From Methylococcaceae bacterium (GTDB lineage: Bacteria; Pseudomonadota; Gammaproteobacteria; Methylococcales; Methylomonadaceae), in contig SPJS01000201.1 of assembly GCA_006844705.1 (NCBI GenBank), positions 24,861-88,860 of the forward strand: a DNA stretch of 64,000 nucleotides. Reading direction: 5' to 3'. Under the pieces are notes generated by a model that saw only the letters and a list, made by a program, of their open reading frames with translations, was not told where the DNA came from and ran no database searches. Below are positions 29,406-38,444 of the stretch, piece by piece. Numbering within the stretch: the stretch's first letter is position 1; each line of letters starts with the position of its first letter. A program made the position numbers and the translations under genes.

Positions 29406-31088
29406 ATGATTTGGGAAATGTTAAACGCCGCTCGTGATATCGGGCGGGTGCAGGAGATCGCGGGCGTATTGATTCGCTACGGTTTCGGCAGTTTTGTCAA
29501 CTTATTGGGCATCGGGCATGCCTTGGAGAAAGTGGGGCGTACCCTGCACTGGCAATATGCCGAGGAAAATCACAAGTTGGATACTGCCCAACGTATCCGC
29601 AAAGTATTGGAAGAATTAGGCCCAACGTTCATCAAAGTCGGGCAGATCATGGCGACCCGTGTTGATTTGTTTCCTCCTGCTTTTATTACTGAATTCGGTA
29701 AGTTACAGGATCAGGCACCGCCTATTCCATTTGACAAGTTACACGCGCAATTGGTTGAAGACCTGGGAGGGGAGATTGACGAGTTTTTTGAATATGTCGA
29801 TCGTACACCGTTAGCGGCTGCATCTTTGGCTCAGGTGCATAGAGCGAGAACACGTGGGGGTGATGAGGTTATTCTTAAAATCCGCCGTCCCGATATTCGC
29901 AAAGTAGTAGAAGCTGATTTGCGTCTGCTTTCGCGGCTGGCTGAAATCATCGAAGCCGATGTGATCGAACTCAGGCGTTACAATCCGCGCGAAATCGTGC
30001 GACAGATCACCCAGTCCTTGCGTAAGGAACTGGACTTTGCCGCCGAATGTCGTAGTGCAGAACGTACTGCAGAAAATCTGGTAGATAATGAATTTATTGT
30101 GATTCCAAATGTATATTGGCAATGGACGGGAGAACGTCTGAACGTACAGGAATACATTGAAGGGATACCTGGGAAAAACGTCGAACAAGCGGTAGCCGCC
30201 GGGCTGGATAGAAAGCTGCTGGCTGAACGTGGGACGCAAGCGGTATTGAAAATGATCATGGAAGATGGCTTTTTTCATGCAGACCCGCATCCCGGTAATG
30301 TATATTATCTGCCGGATAACCGGGTTGCTTTTATTGATTTTGGCATGGTCGGTCGGCTGACGGTTGAACGTCGTGAGCAGGTGGTGAGCCTGCTGTTCGG
30401 CATGATAAATCATACACCAAACAAAGTCGTCGAAATTTTGGAAGACTGGTCGGATGTTATTCAAACTGATGAGCAGGCGTTGGCGATAGAAATTGAAGCC
30501 TTTGTTGACCAATACAGTTCGTTGCCCCTAAAAGACCTCAGCCTGCCCATCATGATGGGGGATATGACCGATATTCTGCGTGATCATAATTTGTCCCTGC
30601 CCCCTGACTTGGCATTACTGGTTAAGGCGTACATTACACTGGACGGGCTGGGACGCCATCTTGATCCCGAATTTCAGACCCTGGTGTTTGCCAAGCCCTA
30701 TCTGCAAGAGTTGATGGTCACCCGCTATCGACCGGATGCCGTTGCCAAACGTGGCTGGAAGAACATGATCAGCATGGTTGATATGTTGTCCAGTTTCCCC
30801 AAGGAAATGCATCAGCTATTAAGGGCTTCACGCAAAGGCGCGATCCAGGTTGAAGTCAACGTACGGCGATTGGATACCTATGTGGAAAAAGCGGATCGCG
30901 CGATCAGCCGGTTAGCGATGGGGATTGTTATTGCCGCGTTAATTATCGGTACATCCATTGTCAGTACTATTGATGCAGGGCCGCAAATTATGGGGCTGCC
31001 CGTGTTGGGTTTTTTTGGATATGTGTTTTCCACACTCGGAGCAGTGTGGTTGTTTATTTCAATTTGGCGGAGTAGCAAAATCCGTTAA
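29406..31088 (+). CDS. ABC1-family (UbiB/AarF) atypical kinase
   Basis: 560 residues. The family KxGQ motif is in LGPTFIKVGQIMATR, the alanine-rich loop in AAASLAQVHRA, followed by LKIRRPDI, DGFFHADPHPGN and AFIDFGMVGRL. Two C-terminal hydrophobic helices (about 500-520 and 525-550) anchor it to the membrane. UbiB is required for ubiquinone synthesis or lipid-quinone extraction, and paralogues act in lipid handling. No ubiE or ubiJ is adjacent, so I leave the symbol empty. It is paired with a phasin-like gene directly upstream. Confidence 0.9.
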   Translation: MIWEMLNAARDIGRVQEIAGVLIRYGFGSFVNLLGIGHALEKVGRTLHWQYAEENHKLDTAQRIRKVLEELGPTFIKVGQIMATRVDLFPPAFITEFGKLQDQAPPIPFDKLHAQLVEDLGGEIDEFFEYVDRTPLAAASLAQVHRARTRGGDEVILKIRRPDIRKVVEADLRLLSRLAEIIEADVIELRRYNPREIVRQITQSLRKELDFAAECRSAERTAENLVDNEFIVIPNVYWQWTGERLNVQEYIEGIPGKNVEQAVAAGLDRKLLAERGTQAVLKMIMEDGFFHADPHPGNVYYLPDNRVAFIDFGMVGRLTVERREQVVSLLFGMINHTPNKVVEILEDWSDVIQTDEQALAIEIEAFVDQYSSLPLKDLSLPIMMGDMTDILRDHNLSLPPDLALLVKAYITLDGLGRHLDPEFQTLVFAKPYLQELMVTRYRPDAVAKRGWKNMISMVDMLSSFPKEMHQLLRASRKGAIQVEVNVRRLDTYVEKADRAISRLAMGIVIAALIIGTSIVSTIDAGPQIMGLPVLGFFGYVFSTLGAVWLFISIWRSSKIR

Positions 31089-31107
31089 TACTATCAGGAG
31101 TCTATTT

Positions 31108-31527
31108 GTGAAAAAAATGCTGTTTGCCGTTCTGCTCGTGTTGCCTTTTTCTGCACAGGCTGAATTGCTCAAATGTAAGTTGGTCTACAACCTGAAGGGC
31201 TGGTCATTTCTTTATCGCACCTATTCCGGACACGGAACTGTAACCTGCGCTAACGGACAACTTGCCAATGTCAAAGTAAAAAGTCGAGGAGGCGGTATCA
31301 GTTTTGGCAAATCGGAAATTGATCATGGCGAGGGAACAATTACCGACCTGAAAGACATCAGTGAAATTTATGGTGCCTATGTATATGTCGGTGGACATAT
31401 TGGTGCGACACGTTCGGTCGAAGGCAGTGTGATGACCAAAGGCGAAGTCTCGCTGGCGTTGTCCGGTGATGGGCGCGGGATAGATATAGGGTTCTCGTTT
31501 GGGGAATTCAGAATTGATCCAATGTAG
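31108..31527 (+). CDS. Small secreted beta-rich protein
   Basis: 139 residues from a GTG at 31108 with AGGAG 7 bases upstream; a longer frame from 30958 is the tail of the ABC1 gene in another frame. A signal peptide (1-18, cleavage AQA) precedes a mature domain rich in Gly and beta-prone residues (KSRGGGISFGKSEIDHGEGT, later SLALSGDGRGIDIGFSFG). Two cysteines (KCKLV, TVTCANG) could form a disulfide. It follows the kinase gene by 19 bp and may belong to that operon. Unknown function. Confidence 0.7.
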   Translation: MKKMLFAVLLVLPFSAQAELLKCKLVYNLKGWSFLYRTYSGHGTVTCANGQLANVKVKSRGGGISFGKSEIDHGEGTITDLKDISEIYGAYVYVGGHIGATRSVEGSVMTKGEVSLALSGDGRGIDIGFSFGEFRIDPM

Positions 31528-31708
31528 CCTGACCATGCTAATTACTGCCCCCCATTGCGGGTTGATTGTGCTTATTTTAAGTTTAAGAGGTTTGGGGGCA
31601 TAAACGCTTTATTTAGGCGTGTGGTTTATGAAACAAGACGATGAATAAATTAGTTATCGTCGATAAAATAATCGTATAGTATAGGGCTGCAACACTGAAT
31701 ATGGATAT

Positions 31709-34522
31709 ATGGATAAAATCAGCATTCGCGGTGCCCGTACGCATAATTTAAAAGACATCGACCTTGAGCTGCCGCGGGATTCATTAATAGTAATTACCGG
31801 TCTTTCCGGTTCCGGAAAGTCGTCACTGGCATTTGATACTATTTACGCAGAAGGTCAGCGGCGTTATGTGGAATCTCTGTCTGCTTACGCACGGCAGTTT
31901 TTGTCGATGATGGAAAAGCCGGATGTCGATCATATTGAAGGCTTGTCTCCGGCGATCTCCATAGAGCAAAAGTCCACTTCGCATAATCCGCGATCCACTG
32001 TCGGTACCATTACCGAGATTTATGATTATCTGCGTTTGCTTTATGCGCGTGCCGGTGTACCCCGGTGTCCAGAGCATGATACTTCGCTGGAAGCGCAGGC
32101 GGTCAGCCAGATGGTGGATCAAATTCTGGAGCAACCGGAAGGCGAGCGCTGGATGCTGTTGGCCCCCGTCATCAACGAGCGCAAAGGCGAGCATTTGCAA
32201 TTGCTGGATGAGTTACGTAGCCAAGGATTTATTCGCGCAAGAATCGATGGCAAGGTGGTTGACCTGGATGAAACACCTGAGCTGGATGCCAAGAAAAAGC
32301 ATACGATTGAAGTGATCATTGATCGCTTCAAGATTCGTGATGATATCCATCTGCGCCTGGCCGAGTCGTTTGAAACCGCCTTGCGTATTGCCGATGGCCT
32401 TGCCATAGCCGCCAGTATGGAAAATGATACTGAACTGGTGTTTTCGGAGAAGTATGCCTGCGCCCAGTGCGGTTACAGTTTAAGTGAACTTGAGCCGCGC
32501 ATCTTTTCCTTTAATAATCCGAAAGGGGCGTGTCCGGCTTGTGATGGACTGGGGATGCGTCAGCATTTTGATCCTGAGCTGGTGATCCATAATGCCGAGA
32601 TCAGTCTGTCCGGCGGAGCAATTCGTGGCTGGGACCGGCGCAATGCCTATTATTTCCAGATCATTAATTGCCTTGCCGAACATTACGGATTTGACCCGGA
32701 AATACCATTCAATGAAATCTCCAAAGACATTCAGGCGATCATTCTTTACGGCAGCGGTAAGGAAAAAATTAAGTTTAAATTTCACAGCGGCAACGGTAAA
32801 AGCTCGACCCGTACCCAGCCGTTTGAAGGCATTATTCCAAACATGGAACGTCGCTACCATGAAACCGATTCGCAAATGGCGCGAGAGGATCTGGCCAGAT
32901 ACATCGCCCAGATTCCGTGCAGCCAGTGTAAAGGCGCGCGGCTGAATACGTCAGCACGTCATGTGTTTATTGACGACCAGCCATTGCATCATGTCACGGC
33001 AATGTCTATCCGCCAAAGTCTGGATTTTTTCAGCGCGTTGAATCTGCCCGGTCACCGTGGTGAAGTAGCGGAGAAAATCAATAAGGAAATCAAGGAGCGA
33101 CTGGAATTTCTGGTCAATGTCGGTCTCGATTATCTGACGCTGGACCGTAGTGCCGATACTTTGTCCGGCGGAGAAGCGCAACGCATCCGGTTGGCCAGTC
33201 AGATAGGTGCAGGGCTGGTGGGCGTGATGTATGTACTGGATGAACCTTCTATCGGTTTGCACCAACGTGATAATCAGCGCTTGCTGAATACCTTGTTCAG
33301 GCTGCGTGACCTTGGCAATACCGTGATTGTGGTCGAACATGATGAGGATGCTATTCGTTCGGCGGATTATATCGTCGATATTGGGCCCGGTGCCGGTGTG
33401 CATGGCGGGCAGGTGATTGCGCAGGGGAAACCAGACGAGGTTATTAATCAGGCCGATTCGCTGACTGCAAAATATCTGTCTGGCGAACACCAGGTCATGA
33501 TGCGCAAAACCCTGACCAAGCCGGATAAGGATCGCCAGATCACCATACATAATGCACACGGCAATAACCTGAAAAATGTTGATATCAATATTCCGGTGGG
33601 GTTGATGACCTGTGTGACCGGCGTATCCGGTTCCGGTAAATCAACGCTGATCAACGACACCCTGTATCGCTTTGCCGCACGTTTGATTAATCGCGCCGGG
33701 TGTATTCCCGCGCCGTGTGACAACATTTCCGGACTGGAATTTTTTGATAAAGTCGTTGATATCGACCAAAGCCCGATTGGACGTACACCGCGCTCCAATC
33801 CGGCCACCTACACCGGTATCTTTACCCCGGTCAGGGAATTGTTTTCTGCCACACCGGAAGCAAGGTCACGCGGGTATACACCGGGGCGTTTCAGTTTTAA
33901 TGTCAAGGGCGGTCGTTGTGAAGCCTGTAAGGGTGATGGTGTGATTAAGGTGGAAATGCATTTTCTGCCGAATATTTTTGTGCCGTGTGATTTATGCCAT
34001 GGCAAACGCTATAACCGCGAAACGCTGGAAATTCGGTACAAAGGCAAAACGATTAATGAGGTGTTGGCGATGACGGTAGAGGACGCCGCCGAGTTCTTTA
34101 AGGCGATTCCTTCCCTGCAACGCAAATTGCAGACGCTGGTTGATGTCGGTTTAAGTTATATCACCCTGGGGCAAAATGCGGTTACTTTATCCGGCGGTGA
34201 AGCGCAGCGAGTGAAACTGGCAAGGGAACTGTCCAAACGCGATACCGGAAAAACGCTTTATATTCTGGATGAACCGACTACCGGTCTTCATTTTCATGAC
34301 ATTAACCAGTTGTTGAAAGTGCTGCACACCTTGCGGGATCATGGCAATACGATATTGATTATCGAACACAACCTGGATGTGATCAAAACCGCCGACTGGA
34401 TTATAGACATGGGCCCTGAAGGTGGCACCGGCGGTGGAACGCTGGTGGCAGAAGGCACTCCAAAGCAAGTTTCAAAAAACAAAAACTCACATACAGGGTT
34501 ATTTTTGAAACGGTATTATTAA
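31709..34522 (+). CDS. uvrA: Excinuclease ABC subunit A
   Basis: 937 residues, a tandem ABC ATPase that finds bulky DNA lesions for nucleotide excision repair. Walker A motifs are GLSGSGKSS (31-39) and GVSGSGKST (about 639-647). Zinc modules are CAQCGYS...CPACDG (about 250-280) and CEACKG...CDLCHG (about 736-765). Two signature LSGGEAQR motifs are present. No clear LexA box or good ribosome-binding site is seen before the ATG. A long hairpin lies just downstream. Confidence 0.98.
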   Translation: MDKISIRGARTHNLKDIDLELPRDSLIVITGLSGSGKSSLAFDTIYAEGQRRYVESLSAYARQFLSMMEKPDVDHIEGLSPAISIEQKSTSHNPRSTVGTITEIYDYLRLLYARAGVPRCPEHDTSLEAQAVSQMVDQILEQPEGERWMLLAPVINERKGEHLQLLDELRSQGFIRARIDGKVVDLDETPELDAKKKHTIEVIIDRFKIRDDIHLRLAESFETALRIADGLAIAASMENDTELVFSEKYACAQCGYSLSELEPRIFSFNNPKGACPACDGLGMRQHFDPELVIHNAEISLSGGAIRGWDRRNAYYFQIINCLAEHYGFDPEIPFNEISKDIQAIILYGSGKEKIKFKFHSGNGKSSTRTQPFEGIIPNMERRYHETDSQMAREDLARYIAQIPCSQCKGARLNTSARHVFIDDQPLHHVTAMSIRQSLDFFSALNLPGHRGEVAEKINKEIKERLEFLVNVGLDYLTLDRSADTLSGGEAQRIRLASQIGAGLVGVMYVLDEPSIGLHQRDNQRLLNTLFRLRDLGNTVIVVEHDEDAIRSADYIVDIGPGAGVHGGQVIAQGKPDEVINQADSLTAKYLSGEHQVMMRKTLTKPDKDRQITIHNAHGNNLKNVDINIPVGLMTCVTGVSGSGKSTLINDTLYRFAARLINRAGCIPAPCDNISGLEFFDKVVDIDQSPIGRTPRSNPATYTGIFTPVRELFSATPEARSRGYTPGRFSFNVKGGRCEACKGDGVIKVEMHFLPNIFVPCDLCHGKRYNRETLEIRYKGKTINEVLAMTVEDAAEFFKAIPSLQRKLQTLVDVGLSYITLGQNAVTLSGGEAQRVKLARELSKRDTGKTLYILDEPTTGLHFHDINQLLKVLHTLRDHGNTILIIEHNLDVIKTADWIIDMGPEGGTGGGTLVAEGTPKQVSKNKNSHTGLFLKRYY

Positions 34523-34536
34523 ACTGTGAGCTGACA

Positions 34537-34572
34537 GTAACCTCGTTTCTTGATAGCTGAAACGGAGGTTAC
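34537..34572. terminator. Long hairpin between uvrA and the PEP-CTERM gene
   Basis: GTAACCTCGTTTC pairs with GAAACGGAGGTTAC around a 9-base loop, with one extra base in the stem. It lies between convergent genes and could stop transcription from both sides, although the T-run is short. Confidence 0.6.
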
Positions 34573-34596
34573 TTTATGGATTCGCTCTATTAGCAA

Positions 34597-35379
34597 TTAG
34601 ATAGCTATATGTGAATTAGAATAAGTGGATCTGCGGCGGATGAAAAATAATCCAGAAAGTCCACTCAGCATTAATAAAATGATTGAAGGCTCTGGGACTG
34701 CATTTGGATTGTTGGGGGCATTGTCAGGAATGTCGACAATAGTTTTTACTGTATCTTTATAGCCCGTATCGTACCAACCAGCGTGACCACCCGGGAAATT
34801 GCTTAAAGAACCATCCTGGTTATAAGTTGGGTTTGAATGAAATTGAATAGGGTGATACCAAATACCGACTTTTTCGTTAAATGCAGCACCATCCCAGTCG
34901 GGTGAATTGTAGAATGAGTTAATTCCTGCAACATCAATCGCAAAATTAAACGTTACCAGGTCATTCACGCTATTATCAACTGAAAGAGCAAATGACTCGA
35001 TAAACGGGCGAGTGTTCCAGGAACCGGAACTGTTTACGCCGTCGTAAACGTAGCTGGTAAGCGTGCCTGATGTTGCATCACCGTAGAAAATGGCATATTC
35101 ATCAACATTGTTTTTTGGATTAGGACCGTCACTTAACACCAACCAAAAGCCGTTGGCAAGGTGATTGTTATGCTTTTGAATTGATGAAGAAAAAGCCAGT
35201 TTTTCCTGAGTCTCGTTGTACTCCAGGGATAATGAAGTAATTTTCCCTCCATTACTGCTTCCAGGCGGGTTTGTAATGTCAAAAGAATAAATGGTCTCGG
35301 TATCAGCTATTGCAGAGTTGCTGATGCTTAATGCAGTCAACAGCGTAAGCAGCTTTATTTTTTGTTTAATTGAAATCAT
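34597..35379 (-). CDS. PEP-CTERM sorting-domain protein
   Basis: 260 residues: signal peptide (about 1-25, ending ISNSAIA), a beta-rich body, and a C-terminal sorting signal (VPEPSIILLMLSGLSGLFFI then RRR). Such proteins are processed and exported by the exosortase EpsH/XrtA system to the surface, often with exopolysaccharide. Ten extra residues follow the RRR anchor, which is unusual. The body resembles other methylotroph PEP-CTERM proteins but has no recognised domain. A MITE ends 17 bp upstream of the start and may supply or disrupt its promoter. No exosortase gene is in the window. Confidence 0.88.
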   Translation of the reverse strand: MISIKQKIKLLTLLTALSISNSAIADTETIYSFDITNPPGSSNGGKITSLSLEYNETQEKLAFSSSIQKHNNHLANGFWLVLSDGPNPKNNVDEYAIFYGDATSGTLTSYVYDGVNSSGSWNTRPFIESFALSVDNSVNDLVTFNFAIDVAGINSFYNSPDWDGAAFNEKVGIWYHPIQFHSNPTYNQDGSLSNFPGGHAGWYDTGYKDTVKTIVDIPDNAPNNPNAVPEPSIILLMLSGLSGLFFIRRRSTYSNSHIAI

Positions 35380-35396
35380 AGTTTGATAAATCGTAT

Positions 35397-35560
35397 TTAA
35401 GGAACCTCTGATTAAGTTGGTTAGAATTTAGCGCAGAAAAAACTGTCGCTATTTTTCGCGAAGGGAGCAGTAATAGTCATTCTATTGCGCCGATCTTCGT
35501 GGGAAATAGCGACAGTTTTAGCAAGCTAAAAATAATTGGACTTGATCAGAGGTTCCTTAA
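35397..35560. mobile_element. TTAA-flanked MITE with nested palindrome (copy 2, full length)
   Basis: 164 bp. The outer ends equal those of the 19111 copy (TTAAGGAACCTCTGATTAAG and its inverted partner). Inside is a second palindrome whose arms are AACTGTCGCTATTT and AAATAGCGACAGTT, so the element can fold as a double hairpin. No reading frame. TTAA at both edges fits target-site duplication. An autonomous relative was not seen in the window. Confidence 0.9.
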
Positions 35561-36031
35561 GTTAAATAAACCCAGTTGTTTGGGGCTAAGTAATTTTGTT
35601 TTCTGAAATACTATTATCAGTAACCATGCCAATTTAAATGCTGGAATTAATATCTACATTTTATAAAAAATAAACGTGGATTAATTTTATAAGTCATTGT
35701 TTATTAGGTCATAATTGTTTTTTTTAATTAAGCAGCATTAAAGCGCCTGTTTTTTTAATATTAGCGTGAGCCGTTTTTAAGAACTGAGTGATTTTGTCAG
35801 TGACATATTTGGCAGTACTTTTGACATTAATGTCAGTTAATAAAGTGGCCGAATGTTTGGGTTGAATTACTGCTGACTTAACCGTGAGGTAGTTGAAAGA
35901 TTTACTAAAAGTAAGTGATATATCTATTGATTGCGTTGATGAGTATTAGACGAATTTCGTGTTGAGGCAAACTCTGGGATACAAAAAAAAGGCGTGTAAA
36001 ACGCCCTTTTTTTATGAACTGAAAGTTCTGT
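35561..36031. other. AT-rich intergenic stretch
   Basis: 471 bp between the MITE and the small membrane gene. Strongly AT-rich with poly-T/A runs and several scattered GTCA/TGAC words, but no reading frame, hairpin or repeat that I can support, other than the terminator at its end. Confidence 0.5.
35983..36013 (-). terminator. Intrinsic terminator of the 107-residue gene (bidirectional)
   Basis: GGCGT pairs with ACGCC around a 5-base loop, with eight A on one side and seven T on the other, so it works on both strands. It lies 19 bases past the stop of the 36032 gene. Confidence 0.85.
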
Positions 36032-36355
36032 TTATTTAAGTGAAGCAGCCATTTCGTTGAATGCTTCAACACGTTGCTTGCCAGTGTTTACCAGATCAAT
36101 GCCGGTATCGATCAGCATTTGTAACAGACCAGGTGTTTTATAAACGATAAAACCCAGGTAACCCACCACTGGAATTCCGACAACCGCACCAATCAGGCTG
36201 CCAATACCTAAAATTTCAAACAGTTTTGCAATCATGACGACCAAATCGAGAGGTACCATGATCAATACACCAAAATAAGCCAGCACGATAAAGGTAAATA
36301 AGGCGAAGACGACAAACTGAAACAGTCTGATCAGGGCAAGATTAACTTTTTTCAT
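36032..36355 (-). CDS. Small membrane protein of unknown function
   Basis: 107 residues with two long hydrophobic parts (about 10-45 and 50-73) and an amphipathic, Asn/Lys-containing tail (LIDTGIDLVNTGKQRVEAFN). The start MKKVNLALIRLF is well placed and a strong terminator follows. No family recognised. It stands alone between an AT-rich gap and the pyrophosphorylase gene. The Gly/Val-rich second segment (IGAVVGIPVVGYLGFIVYK) may be a membrane hairpin. Confidence 0.72.
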   Translation of the reverse strand: MKKVNLALIRLFQFVVFALFTFIVLAYFGVLIMVPLDLVVMIAKLFEILGIGSLIGAVVGIPVVGYLGFIVYKTPGLLQMLIDTGIDLVNTGKQRVEAFNEMAASLK

Positions 36356-36475
36356 ATATCAATTTCCAATGGTTTAGCTATTCAAATCTGGTGCCGATTA
36401 TAAAACAAAAGCCTGACCGTTTCTTTTTTTTTATCAGCGAAACCATGAATGGAGAGTTTCTGCATTCAGGCAAAA

Positions 36476-37891
36476 TCAGGCGATAACATCCTCAGAAATG
36501 GTAGAGCCAGACTCAATACACATTTGTTGATCTGAACCATTGATGATTTCAACATGTCCGATAAGCTTAATGTCGCAGCCAAATTTCACATCGCCCTGGA
36601 TGACCAGTTTCGAGCATTCCAGCATATCGGGTGCGCCCTCTGGAAAGCGCTGAGATAGATCGTCAATGTTCTTGTAATAGCGTTTATCCAGATCAATCAC
36701 AATGAACCCCAGGTCTCTTGCCGGATTGCTGATGACAAGATTGTTGTCGTCAAGTACAAAAGCATTGGACCACAATCCGAGCAGTTCATTAGTGGTTTTG
36801 ATCGGCGCGAAACGCTTTTTGGGGATACGCAAAGCTATTGCGTCTTCAAACAGGGAAATAGCTGAACCCATCGCGGTTTCCAGTTGAATGACCTGCGGAC
36901 TGTCGCTTTCGCGTGGATCCAACGTTTTTTTGTTCTGGATCAACGGAAGATCAACGATGCCATGATGTTCATCAAGGTGCTGTTTCAGGCGGTCCAGCCG
37001 GATCCATAAATTGTTGGTATTGAAGTAGCGGTATTTGCTGATGTTCTGAAAATCCGAGATATCATCATCATGACACTGGGCGGCTTCACGTAGTAATAAC
37101 CCACCTTCACGGGTTTCCGCCAGGTGTCCGCCTTTTTTGTCGGCTTCAGTTCGGTCTGCCACTTCCATCATAAAAGAAGCATCCTGTACTGCAAAATAGC
37201 CCAGGATGGACAAATCCAGACTGCCTCCCAGGTTATCTGAATTGGAAATAAACGCATATTTGATTCCCTGGTCTAACAATGTGTCCAATATTCCGGACGT
37301 TTGCAGTGCGGTATAAATGTCGCCATGGCCGGGTGGACACCAGGTTTTGGATGAATCCTCTGGCCATTGAGCGGGTTGCAGGTTGTCTGCAAGGATTTTG
37401 GGGACCTTATTCTGGATAAACGATAAAGGAATATTTTTCTGACCTGTAAATACTTCGGGATATTTGTGCAGAACATTCAGTGTATCCGTTTCTGTACTGA
37501 AGGAGTTCATGAACACCAGGGGCAAATCACTGGCAAAGTGTTGTCTTTGGGACAGTACTTGTTTGATGATGAGCTCCAGAAAGGTCTGATCATCTTTGGC
37601 CGTTAGCAGGGATTTGGCTTTTTTAAGCCCCATGCCAGTGCCCAGGCCACCATTCAGTTTGATAGCAACCGCTTCCTTGAGCAGTGATTTTCCTTTTTCA
37701 CTGTAATCCGGCAACGTATCAAGAGTGGGAATGGTTTTTACGGGCTGAATACAATTTTCGCGAATCAGGCTGTCTTCATCGGTATGAAGTTTTTGATAAT
37801 TAGCTAAAAAAACCTCAATGCATAATGCGGGAAGGTTTTCATCACGCATGATGCGGGTTATGTCATGGAGAGTAGAATTAGTACAGTTCAT
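36476..37891 (-). CDS. UTP--glucose-1-phosphate uridylyltransferase (eukaryote-like UDPGP type)
   Basis: 471 residues. The nucleotide-binding loop AIKLNGGLGTGMGLKKAKSL (about 71-90) and the WCPPGHGDIYTAL segment are hallmarks of the UDPGP family, unlike the short bacterial GalU. A left-handed beta-helix-like tail (GDVKFGCDIKLIGHVEIING) ends the protein. It makes UDP-glucose for glycan or sucrose-type synthesis in the cytoplasm. No glycan operon surrounds it. Its promoter lies in the 553-bp gap upstream. Confidence 0.93.
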   Translation of the reverse strand: MNCTNSTLHDITRIMRDENLPALCIEVFLANYQKLHTDEDSLIRENCIQPVKTIPTLDTLPDYSEKGKSLLKEAVAIKLNGGLGTGMGLKKAKSLLTAKDDQTFLELIIKQVLSQRQHFASDLPLVFMNSFSTETDTLNVLHKYPEVFTGQKNIPLSFIQNKVPKILADNLQPAQWPEDSSKTWCPPGHGDIYTALQTSGILDTLLDQGIKYAFISNSDNLGGSLDLSILGYFAVQDASFMMEVADRTEADKKGGHLAETREGGLLLREAAQCHDDDISDFQNISKYRYFNTNNLWIRLDRLKQHLDEHHGIVDLPLIQNKKTLDPRESDSPQVIQLETAMGSAISLFEDAIALRIPKKRFAPIKTTNELLGLWSNAFVLDDNNLVISNPARDLGFIVIDLDKRYYKNIDDLSQRFPEGAPDMLECSKLVIQGDVKFGCDIKLIGHVEIINGSDQQMCIESGSTISEDVIA

Positions 37892-38177
37892 AAGTAAAAC
37901 AAAAAGCTGGGTGTGATTAGAGATGAAGCGTGGGTTGAAAGTGAGGTTTTTCAGTTGGCAACACGATGTTTGGGTAGGCGTTTATTTTCATTTACTACAC
38001 GCTGATTATCGCAAATTCTATAGCTTAAGTGTAATGCAATCCTGAAAACGGTATGGAAATTTATGACTGACATTTGCATATTGCTGGATTGGAGTGCGAG
38101 CAGGTTGTTGAAAAACGGTATGAGCGAAGTCAAGACAACGCTACAATGGATAATCAAAATCTGTTCCCGGGAGGACT
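37892..38177. other. Intergenic region upstream of the pyrophosphorylase
   Basis: 286 bp with no gene I can support; a frame from 38063 has no family features. It should hold the promoter of the minus-strand pyrophosphorylase gene. Confidence 0.4.
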
Positions 38178-38388
38178 ATGCAAATAGGAAGCTTGCTTGT
38201 GTCGGAAAAGTCTCATCTCGCCTCCGGAAGAACCGCCGCCTAAAGACCAGGTGCGCTTTACAGTCACGCATCATGCAAAAAAAGGTGTCGAACATGCCTA
38301 GGAAGTACAGGCGAGTGTTGAAATAGATACCCATCTGAAAGCCATGTAGAATGTGATGCTGCTGCGTAGTAGCTCAAACTTGAGCTGA
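38178..38388 (+). pseudogene. Possible decayed small gene
   Basis: An ATG at 38178 follows a strong GGGAGG site and opens MQIGSLLVSEKSHL, but that frame stops soon. A shift into the next frame continues as SPPEEPPPKDQVRFTVTHHA, then meets two in-frame stops before ending at 38388. The protein-like stretch with a good start and several lesions suggests a degraded small gene. The original function cannot be named. This may also be chance. Confidence 0.3.
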
Positions 38389-38444
38389 CAGTTTCCGATG
38401 GGTATTAAGAAAATTCAATTTGAATTCGCAATATAATATTGATG

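Noticed and set aside
29811..30512. 233-residue open frame opposite the ABC1 kinase
   Set aside because: Mirror frame of a conserved gene; the sense frame holds all family motifs.
31528..31708. LexA box before uvrA
   Set aside because: No CTG-N10-CAG match of acceptable quality was found.
32951..33559. 202-residue open frame opposite uvrA
   Set aside because: Antisense shadow of the uvrA signature and Walker B region.
38063..38326. 87-residue plus-strand frame before the helicase
   Set aside because: No family features, many rare codons, and it conflicts with the better start at 38178 in another frame.
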